Of a DNA stretch of 64,000 nt, positions 57,688-64,000 are shown one piece after another (position 1 is the first letter of the stretch; every line of letters begins with the position of its first letter). The notes below the pieces were generated by a model. The model did not search any database. It was not told the origin of the DNA and worked only from the letters and a program-made list of their open reading frames with translations. Position numbers and translations under genes: made by a program. The stretch spans positions 1 through 64,000 of the forward strand of contig JAEZCO010000004.1 in NCBI GenBank assembly GCA_023433505.1. Reading direction: 5' to 3'. Source of the stretch: Bacillota bacterium (GTDB lineage Bacteria; Bacillota; Clostridia; Acetivibrionales; DTU013).

Positions 57688-59961
57688 ATGAACCTGGATC
57701 AAATGCTGGAATACTTCAAGGCTTCCGAGAGGATGATGAAAAACATCACCTCCTGGGTTGAAATGCCTGCCAAAGAGGCTGTGTATGCGGATTTCCCCGA
57801 ATTCCTGGATGAGAGGATCAAGGCTGCGCTGGTGCGGAGAGGAGTCCGGAGACTTTATTCCCATCAGGCAAGTGCCATAAGTGAGGTCAATGAGGGAAAT
57901 GACATTGTGGTAGTCACCCCAACGGCATCGGGAAAAACTCTTTGCTACAATGTCCCGGTGCTGAACGCAATTCTTAAGGACGAAGAATCAAGGGCAATAT
58001 TCCTTTTCCCCACAAAAGCCTTGTCCCAGGACCAGACCACCGAGCTGCACGAGCTTATCACCGAGGCCGGTGTGGACGTCAAAACCTTTACATACGACGG
58101 CGATACCCCGCAGTCGGCACGCAAGGCAATACGCCAGGCAGGGCATATTGTTGTCACAAATCCGGACATGCTGCACAGCGGAATACTTCCGCACCATACC
58201 AAGTGGACCAAGCTATTTGAGAATCTTAAATACATTGTTATCGATGAAGTTCATCACTACAGGGGTGTTTTCGGAAGCCACCTTGCAAACACCATACGAA
58301 GGCTGAGGAGAATTTGTGAATTCTATGGGTCAAAGCCTTTATTCATATGCTGTTCCGCAACCATTGCCAACCCTGCAGAGCTGGCCTCACGTATAACCGG
58401 CGCGGATATAAGGCTTGTTGACAACAACGGCGCGCCCTCAGGAAAAAAGCATATCATTTTCTACAATCCGCCGCTGGTGAATAAAGAACTGGGCATAAGA
58501 AAAAGCAGTCTGCTGGAGGCAAAAAACATTTCTGAAACCCTCATAAGGAATGACATTCAGACAATCGTGTTTACACGAAGCCGGTTGAATGTGGAGGTAC
58601 TGGTTACATATCTCAAGGATATATTTCATGGCAAAGCAGGCGGGGAAAACAAGGTGCGCGGATACAGAGGCGGTTATTTGCCGAATCTGAGGCGTGAAAT
58701 TGAGCGGGGACTGAGAAACGGAAGCATTACAGGCGTAGTATCTACCAATGCGCTGGAGCTGGGTATAGACATCGGCGCTCTTGAAGCATGCATCATCTGC
58801 GGCTATCCGGGGACCATTGCCAGCACCTGGCAGCAGGCGGGCAGAGCAGGCCGGCGCAACGGCGTATCCGTTACTTTCATGGTTGCCAGCAGCAGTCCCT
58901 TGGACCAGTACATTGTGAGCAATCCCGACTACTTCTTTGGCAAAAGCCCGGAAAACGGACTGATAAATCCGGACAATCTCATCATATTGTACAATCATAT
59001 GAAATGTGCCGCCTTTGAGCTTCCCTTCGAGGACGGTGAAAAATTCGGAGTAGAAACCACTGCGGAAATATTGTCCTACATGGAAGAAGCCCGGCTTATC
59101 CGTCATGTAGGGAACCGGTGGCACTGGATGTCCGATGTTTTCCCGGCAGAGGAAATAAGCTTGCGGAGCGCGGCCAATGAGAATTTCATCATTATTGATA
59201 TTTCGGACCCCCACCGGAGGGTCATCGGAGAAACCGACCGCTTCAGCGCACCCATGCTGCTCCACGAGGAAGCCATATACATCCATGAAGGCCAGCAGTA
59301 CCAAGTGGAAACGCTGGATTTTGACGATAAGAAGGCTTATGTCCGCAAGGTGGATGTGGACTATTATACCGATTCACAGCTTTCGGTAGACCTAAAGGTG
59401 ATCGACGTATTCAGGGAAGACGGGAAAGACGGTATTTCCAGGAATTGCGGCGAGGTGACGGTAAATGCCCTGGTAACGATGTTTAAAAAGATAAAGCTTC
59501 ATACCCATGAGAACATCGGGTCCGGGCCGGTGGACCTGCCTGACCTGGAAATGCACACCACCTCTTATTGGGTCAGCTTGCCCGAAGAAATGCCGGAGCG
59601 CATGTCCCAGTCGGATATGCAAAACGGTTTGCTCGGGCTTTCCAACCTCCTTGCCAATTCAGCCCCCATATACCTCATGTGTGATCCCGGCGACATCCGG
59701 GTCGTTCACCAGGTGCGTTCCACCTTCACTCAGCGGCCTACGGTTTATATCTATGACAGCTATCCCGGGGGGGTGGGCTTTAGCGACAAGTTGTACGAGC
59801 TGCACAGGGAATTGTTTGCCACTACCCGGAGGATGGTAGAGAATTGCAGCTGCGAAAGTGGATGCCCCTCCTGTGTGGGACCGTTGAATGAGTTCTCAGG
59901 GAGTGGAAATCCCAAAGCGTTGACATTGAGGCTGATAGACATCGTGCTGGATAAGCATTAA
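57688..59961 (+). CDS. mrfA: MrfA-type DEAD/DEAH helicase with C-terminal zinc motif (YprA family)
   Basis: About 757 residues. Walker A TPTASGKTLC, DEVH box VIDEVHHYRG, motif III CCSATIANP, and in the second RecA domain TNALELGIDIG and QQAGRAGRR. The C-terminal domain (DUF1998) has CSCESGCPSC, the four-cysteine zinc site. In Bacillus subtilis MrfA is a 3'-5' helicase that works with MrfB to repair mitomycin C lesions. GGGGGGCGCATCC precedes the ATG at 57688; the upstream frame from 57634 lacks a ribosome site. Confidence 0.93.
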   Translation: MNLDQMLEYFKASERMMKNITSWVEMPAKEAVYADFPEFLDERIKAALVRRGVRRLYSHQASAISEVNEGNDIVVVTPTASGKTLCYNVPVLNAILKDEESRAIFLFPTKALSQDQTTELHELITEAGVDVKTFTYDGDTPQSARKAIRQAGHIVVTNPDMLHSGILPHHTKWTKLFENLKYIVIDEVHHYRGVFGSHLANTIRRLRRICEFYGSKPLFICCSATIANPAELASRITGADIRLVDNNGAPSGKKHIIFYNPPLVNKELGIRKSSLLEAKNISETLIRNDIQTIVFTRSRLNVEVLVTYLKDIFHGKAGGENKVRGYRGGYLPNLRREIERGLRNGSITGVVSTNALELGIDIGALEACIICGYPGTIASTWQQAGRAGRRNGVSVTFMVASSSPLDQYIVSNPDYFFGKSPENGLINPDNLIILYNHMKCAAFELPFEDGEKFGVETTAEILSYMEEARLIRHVGNRWHWMSDVFPAEEISLRSAANENFIIIDISDPHRRVIGETDRFSAPMLLHEEAIYIHEGQQYQVETLDFDDKKAYVRKVDVDYYTDSQLSVDLKVIDVFREDGKDGISRNCGEVTVNALVTMFKKIKLHTHENIGSGPVDLPDLEMHTTSYWVSLPEEMPERMSQSDMQNGLLGLSNLLANSAPIYLMCDPGDIRVVHQVRSTFTQRPTVYIYDSYPGGVGFSDKLYELHRELFATTRRMVENCSCESGCPSCVGPLNEFSGSGNPKALTLRLIDIVLDKH

Positions 59962-59964
59962 AAT

Positions 59965-60001
59965 GAGATTGCCACGCTGCATTGCATTTGCTCGCAATGA
60001 C
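59965..60001. repeat. interspersed repeat (GTCATTGCGAGC type), reversed
   Basis: GAGATTGCCACGCTGCATTG... GCTCGCAATGAC is the reverse complement of the family seen at 10090 and 15647. It follows the MrfA stop by four bases. Confidence 0.65.
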
Positions 60002-60017
60002 ATATAGATCGGTCGCT

Positions 60018-60210
60018 GGTATGAAAAGGTAATGGGAATGGCGATCAATGATCACCGCTACATTTTTTCATACTCAGGTATGCCACCCGTGGCATGGACA
60101 TTGGTATGAAAAGGAACCTAGTGTAGGGGCGACCAGTGGTCGCCCACCCTGGAAGGACTTAGGCTGGCAATCAATGATCATCGCTACATCTTTTCATACT
60201 CAGGTATGCT
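60018..60210. repeat. dispersed palindrome-module repeat, copy 2 (inverted relative to copy 1)
   Basis: Its sequence runs in the opposite sense to 24301-24526 with the same order of modules: TAATGGGAATGGCGATCAAT, GCCACCCGTGGC, GGGGCGACCAGTGGTCGCCC, GGAAGGACTTAGG, CAATCAATGATC. The match is close enough to imply recent dispersal or correction. It separates mrfA from mrfB. Confidence 0.8.
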
Positions 60211-60222
60211 GCTCTTCGCTTT

Positions 60223-60257
60223 GTCATTCCGAGGAGCGGAAGCGACGTGGGAATCTC
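60223..60257. repeat. interspersed repeat (GTCATTCCGAGG type)
   Basis: GTCATTCCGAGGAGCGGAAG continues to GTGGGAATCTC. It is the fourth copy of the family in the window and lies in the same repeat-filled gap. Confidence 0.65.
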
Positions 60258-60311
60258 ACCCCGGGAATTTTAAGCAAAAACTGATAAGGGTAGTATAAGG
60301 AAATTGTAATC

Positions 60312-61559
60312 ATGGATTTAAAAAGCAAGCTGGGACTTTACAAGGAGAACGGTACAAAAAAAGCGAATAGCGATACGGCATCCATCGATAAGATCCAGGA
60401 CTTCATTCCAGGAAAAGTATGCTCCAATGAAGCCGGGTCTTTCTATTGCATTGAAAGCAGGTATCCCGCCGGCAGCACTCATGGCGGCTGCCATCTGCAA
60501 GCGGTTTTGGACATAAGCGCGCAGAGTCTTTCAAGGCTTTGCCCCGAATATAATGCCGATGCTCTTTCCGCTGCCAATCTGCTTTTCCTTGATACCGAGA
60601 CCACGGGGCTGTCGGGTGGAGCCGGAACGGTGGCTTTCCTTGTGGGCGTGGGTTTTTTTGAAGAAGCTTGTTTTGTTGTCAGGCAGTTTTTCATGAGGGA
60701 CTACAACGAAGAAGCCGCCATGCTTCTCGAGCTTAACCGCATGCTTTCCGGGTTTGGCGGGCTGGTGACCTTTAACGGCAAAGCCTTTGACTGGAACCTT
60801 TTACAAAGCAGGTTCATTTCCAACAGGATAAAGCCGGCCGTAAGGTCTCCCATCCATATCGACCTTTTATTCCCTTCCCGCAGGATATGGGGACTGAAGC
60901 TTGAAAGCTGCAGGCTCTCGTCTCTGGAGGAGAATATACTGGGCGAGCAAAGAACGGATGATATTCCGGGCGCCATGATCCCTGCGGTTTATTTCAAATA
61001 CCTGGGGGACAGGGATGCCGCCGATATCAAAAAGGTGATCCGGCATAACGAGCTGGACATCGTGTCTATGGTATCCCTGCTGTCGAGAATTTCTGCAATG
61101 CTGGACAATCCTTTCTCCGGGTCTTCCTGCGAACAGGAATTGCTCGGGATGGGAAAAATATTTCATAAAAATGACGAAGAGGACAGCGTTATCCAGTGTT
61201 ATGAATATTGCGCAAGGTCGGAAAACTTTCCGGTGAAGGCTGCTGCGGTGAAGCATTTGACTGGTATATACAAAAGAAGCGGCAATTATGCAAAGGCATT
61301 GAAGCACTGGGAGAACATGATGGAGGGCTCAAGCGGCTTTAACCTCTTCCCCATGATCGAAATGGCCATGTATTATGAGCATAAGGAAAAAGATGCGGCA
61401 AAAGCGCTGGAAATCATCGACAAAGCCGTTGAAATGAGTCTTAAGGCCGGCCTGAGAGAAGGAGCCGGCTTTGCTGAATTGCGAAAGCGCCATGACCGGT
61501 TGAAGAAAAAGGCGTTAAAGGAAGAAGCACAGCGAACCGGTTTCGTCAGTCAGAATTGA
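60312..61559 (+). CDS. mrfB: MrfB-type 3'-5' exonuclease with TPR tail (YprB family)
   Basis: 415 residues. A DEDD-type exonuclease domain: FLDTETTGLSGG (DxE), TFNGKAFDWNLLQSRF (Asp) and HNELDIVSMVSLL (His-x4-Asp-like end). After about residue 270 TPR-like helical repeats follow (AVKHLTGIYKRSGNYAKALK, then EMAMYYEHKEKDAAKAL), which may bind MrfA or DNA. The MrfAB pair repairs mitomycin C crosslinks in Bacillus subtilis. Here it lies 350 bases from mrfA, with repeats between them. Confidence 0.92.
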   Translation: MDLKSKLGLYKENGTKKANSDTASIDKIQDFIPGKVCSNEAGSFYCIESRYPAGSTHGGCHLQAVLDISAQSLSRLCPEYNADALSAANLLFLDTETTGLSGGAGTVAFLVGVGFFEEACFVVRQFFMRDYNEEAAMLLELNRMLSGFGGLVTFNGKAFDWNLLQSRFISNRIKPAVRSPIHIDLLFPSRRIWGLKLESCRLSSLEENILGEQRTDDIPGAMIPAVYFKYLGDRDAADIKKVIRHNELDIVSMVSLLSRISAMLDNPFSGSSCEQELLGMGKIFHKNDEEDSVIQCYEYCARSENFPVKAAAVKHLTGIYKRSGNYAKALKHWENMMEGSSGFNLFPMIEMAMYYEHKEKDAAKALEIIDKAVEMSLKAGLREGAGFAELRKRHDRLKKKALKEEAQRTGFVSQN

Positions 61560-61585
61560 ATTTTCATAACGACTATTTCCTTCCC

Positions 61586-63136
61586 TTAGATGAAGTGGGA
61601 GATATTTTTTGACGCCTCTTTATATTCGGAGGGGGTAAGGCCGGTCACCACTTTGAAGATCCGGCTGAAATAGTACTGGTTGGTGTATCCCACAATGTCG
61701 GCAATATCCTTCAGCATGATATCCTGGTTGCTGTTCATCAATTCCTTGGACTTTTCAATTCTCAACTTCGTCAGGTATTCCATGGGGGATACCCCGATGA
61801 CGCCTTTAAAGGTTTTGCTCAAGTGACAGGGGTCAACCTTTACCATGACGGCAATGTCGTTAATGGTAATCTGTTTGGAAAAGTTAACCGTAATATATTT
61901 CACAACTTCGTCGATGATCTGCTTCAAGGGTTCCCGCTTCTGTTTCGCATCATTTGTGCTGCTGAAAAATTGGGAAAATATGGAGTGAAGACCCTGGAGC
62001 AGCGAAGAGTAGTCATTTGTGATGCTCAAGACTTCTTCAATATCCAGTTCCAGACTATGGGTGAAATCATTCCGGTCAATTACCACCTTGCTGCATATAT
62101 AGGCAATGTATTTCAATGTAATTTCAATATTGTGCTGCGTGAAGCCGTATTGACTGAAATAATCCACAATGCGCTTTATTTCATTAAGAAACAGATTTTT
62201 CTGATTATTCTGGATAAAAGACAGAAGCTTGCTTTCCGTGGAGGAATCCAGGGCAGGTTCCTTTTCGGCTGTGGCGGGGGTATCCGGATAAATCACGGCA
62301 GGCTTGCCGAAAATCAGGTGCTTCCGCAAAAGAACCCTGGCATTCTGCGCTTCCATTCCTATTTCGTTGATATGGTTTATGATCCGGCCTACGGCAAGGG
62401 TTACCGGGAAGCCTTCAGCCAACAGGGCGTCACTGATGGAAGCCATCATCCGGTTCATCCCCGGAGCCGGACATTCGGTAAAACCCAATACCAGGATCAT
62501 TTCGTTGAGATTTTTCCCTTCGAAACACCAAAAATAGGTGTTCGCTGGAAGCTGATTCTTGATAAGCCCACTAAAATCGACCCTGGACCCAAAAAATGCG
62601 AAAGGGTTGGTATAGTCTGTCATCTGACTGGAATAGGAGCCTGCACAAATGAGAGCGACGGAAAAATACCGGTACTGAAAAGCATAATCCGTCTGTTTGA
62701 CTGCGCTGGCAGAGTTTAAAATCCCCCGGATCTGATTCTTTTCAGCGATGGCAGCCTTTTCATTGATGGCGATTACCGTTTTGTCAAGAATTTCGTCAAT
62801 CACATCCTGGGTAACGGGCTTCAGCACATATTCCGTAACCCCCAGCCGCATTGCCCGGCGCGCATATTCAAATTCATCATAACCGCTGATGATGATGAAG
62901 TGGATGTCCGGGTGAGTGTGCTTCAATTCCGAGATTAGTTCCAATCCGTCCATCACAGGCATCCGTATATCTGTAAATACAACATCCGGTTTTAATTCTT
63001 TTATGAGGGATAAGGCCTCCCGGCCATTATGCGCTTCACCAACGACTTTGATGTCCGCCTTGGAGTAGTTTTCAATTTTCTGCTTTATACTCCATAAAAT
63101 TGGAGGCTTGTCTTCGGCAATAACTGCTTTAATCAT
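61586..63136 (-). CDS. YesN-type response regulator (second system)
   Basis: 516 residues. The receiver domain has AEDKP in place of the usual acidic pair (Glu-Asp), DVVFTDIRMPVMDG with the phosphoacceptor, IISGYDEF and VLKPVTQD. A long linker leads to a C-terminal AraC-type domain with INDIAVMVKVDPCHLSKTFK and ADIVGYTNQYYFSRIFK followed by GLTPSEYK. It is the last gene of a unit that continues beyond the right edge. It overlaps the kinase gene by eight bases and is convergent with mrfB. Confidence 0.94.
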   Translation of the reverse strand: MIKAVIAEDKPPILWSIKQKIENYSKADIKVVGEAHNGREALSLIKELKPDVVFTDIRMPVMDGLELISELKHTHPDIHFIIISGYDEFEYARRAMRLGVTEYVLKPVTQDVIDEILDKTVIAINEKAAIAEKNQIRGILNSASAVKQTDYAFQYRYFSVALICAGSYSSQMTDYTNPFAFFGSRVDFSGLIKNQLPANTYFWCFEGKNLNEMILVLGFTECPAPGMNRMMASISDALLAEGFPVTLAVGRIINHINEIGMEAQNARVLLRKHLIFGKPAVIYPDTPATAEKEPALDSSTESKLLSFIQNNQKNLFLNEIKRIVDYFSQYGFTQHNIEITLKYIAYICSKVVIDRNDFTHSLELDIEEVLSITNDYSSLLQGLHSIFSQFFSSTNDAKQKREPLKQIIDEVVKYITVNFSKQITINDIAVMVKVDPCHLSKTFKGVIGVSPMEYLTKLRIEKSKELMNSNQDIMLKDIADIVGYTNQYYFSRIFKVVTGLTPSEYKEASKNISHFI

Positions 63137-64000
63137 TCCATGAGCCCTCCTTTGAGCGCAAGCTGCCGCCGAAAGTGATCCGGGTGCCGTTGGGTCGGAT
63201 ATTTTCTATTTTAAAGACGGCTGCGTCTTTAAAGCTGATGGCCAGCCGGGCGTATGAATTCAATATGCCCATACCGCCGATATGAAGGTTCTGCCTGAAG
63301 TTGCCTTCCTTGAGATTGAGATTGTACTCGTTGATTTGAGCATTGATGTTGTCAAGGACTGCAGGCTCAAAGCCTGAACCGTTATCCTCCACGCTGATAC
63401 GCCATTCCGTATTGTCTGTTATCTGCCCTTTGATACGAATGTACCAGGGCGGCAGAGTGTTTTCAAAGCCATGGTTGATGCAATTTTCAACGATAGGCTG
63501 AAGTATCATTTTCGGCAGAGGGATAAGATTCATCTCCTCGGGTATCTCAATCTCATACCGCAGATGCGATATGGAGTCATTGCCGTAATCCCTGTAATGG
63601 TGTTCCATCAGTTTGAGAAAGTTCAGCGTATGGGCGACTTCCTCCTTTAAACTGACCATGTCGTTGACCGGTGAGACGATATAGCGCATCATTCCTGATA
63701 ATTTGTTGCACATGGAGGCGGTTTCAAAATTACCGAATCTTTCACTGGAAGCACTGATCACGCCCAGCGTGTTATATAGAAAATGAGGGTTGATTTGCGC
63801 CTGCAGCGCCAGCAAATTGGCATTTGCCTCACGTATTTTGGATTCGTACACCTGGTTGATGGAATCCCTGAGCTTTGAAAACATGGCATTAAAGGATTCG
63901 TTAAGCATTTTCAGCTCGTTCTGGCCTCCATGGGGTATCTGAAGGTTCATGTTGTCCAGGCTTACGTGCTCAACGGTTGCCGTAAGTGTTTTCAATGGCC
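63129..64000 (-). CDS. YesM-type sensor histidine kinase, truncated by the window edge
   Basis: The C-terminal 290 or so residues are present: a HAMP-like end (PLKTLTATVEHVSLDNMNLQ), the phosphoacceptor region LLALQAQINPHFLYNTLGVI, the ATPase N box (LQPIVENCINHGFE) and VEDNGSGFEP. The gene runs past base 64000 without a start, so the membrane and sensor regions lie outside. The reading frame stays open to the edge. By analogy with the first YesMN pair, sugar transporter genes may lie beyond the window. Confidence 0.93.
   Translation of the reverse strand, partial: PLKTLTATVEHVSLDNMNLQIPHGGQNELKMLNESFNAMFSKLRDSINQVYESKIREANANLLALQAQINPHFLYNTLGVISASSERFGNFETASMCNKLSGMMRYIVSPVNDMVSLKEEVAHTLNFLKLMEHHYRDYGNDSISHLRYEIEIPEEMNLIPLPKMILQPIVENCINHGFENTLPPWYIRIKGQITDNTEWRISVEDNGSGFEPAVLDNINAQINEYNLNLKEGNFRQNLHIGGMGILNSYARLAISFKDAAVFKIENIRPNGTRITFGGSLRSKEGSWND

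Noticed and set aside
58438..59304. 288-codon minus-strand frame
   Set aside because: Antisense to the MrfA helicase, whose motifs are intact on the plus strand.
1..64000. CRISPR array, prophage or integrated element
   Set aside because: No regularly spaced direct repeats with spacers, no cas, integrase, terminase or portal genes were seen.

Overview
The window reads as chromosome of an anaerobic, low-to-mid GC Firmicute, most likely a Clostridium-like (class Clostridia) bacterium. The evidence is strong AGGAGG-type ribosome binding sites, TTGACA/TATAAT promoters, a YesM/YesN-controlled sugar ABC transporter, an M-box magnesium riboswitch, a GGGtGRT-family operon, TIGR03916-type radical SAM proteins, an MrfAB repair pair and clostridial-type interspersed palindromes. 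No phage, conjugation, integrase or CRISPR genes were seen. The assignment to a genus is not possible from the sequence alone.

Layout. 0-5.3 kb: a Nudix hydrolase, a stand-alone RES-domain protein, a radical SAM DNA-modification/repair-type protein, a J-domain protein, a Sir2 deacylase, a 42-residue protein and a Dabb protein. 5.3-13.3 kb: a segment bracketed by two inverted copies of a small structured element with TATAACGA ends. It holds an FAD oxidoreductase, a second radical SAM paralogue with its DUF4130 partner, an overlapping cluster of tiny genes including a 14-residue repeat protein, a CorA-type transporter behind an M-box riboswitch and a short leader ORF, three tRNA genes (Met, Glu, Val) and a PPK2-type polyphosphate kinase. 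13.5-21.4 kb: a membrane-anchored MutS-like ATPase, a two-component system with two exported proteins downstream, and glycogen branching enzyme. 21.6-24.3 kb: a VapBC-like toxin-antitoxin pair and the NifU-like/GGGtGRT operon. 24.5-31.4 kb: a five-gene sugar ABC transporter plus YesM/YesN regulators. 31.7-37.6 kb: a GGDEF protein, a MarR-MFS drug-efflux pair, a YdcF protein, a nitroreductase and ManA. 37.8-43.6 kb: an ABC-2 exporter with a large anchored extracellular protein. 43.8-49.1 kb: a small membrane protein, a RelB-YoeB pair, an ABC-F ATPase, tRNA-Arg, a DMT transporter with a histidine-rich tail and a Cys-containing membrane protein. 49.2-57.5 kb: Gfo/Idh/MocA oxidoreductase, DUF2935 protein, PilZ protein, URO-D family protein with a divergent AraC regulator, DusB, and a TetR-MFS pair. 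57.6-64 kb: MrfA helicase and MrfB exonuclease separated by repeats, then a second YesN/YesM pair running off the right edge.

How it fits together. Carbohydrate handling (sugar ABC transporter, two YesMN systems, ManA, GlgB, Gfo/Idh, URO-D/AraC), nucleic-acid repair or modification (two radical SAM paralogues, DUF4130, MutS-like, MrfAB, Nudix, DusB), c-di-GMP signalling (GGDEF, PilZ) and efflux (MarR-MFS, TetR-MFS, ABC-2) are the main themes.

The most distinctive signal is the corA leader on the minus strand. A perfectly spaced promoter, M-box aptamer and intrinsic terminator are followed by a 33-codon ORF starting Met-Asp-Ser-Asp-Pro with a strong Shine-Dalgarno. The 3' end of this ORF can base-pair with the corA ribosome binding site, which suggests a second, translational layer of magnesium control. 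Other points of note are the 9.6-10.05 kb cluster of overlapping tiny genes, a proline in the second Walker A of the ABC-F protein, and two families of dispersed structured repeats.
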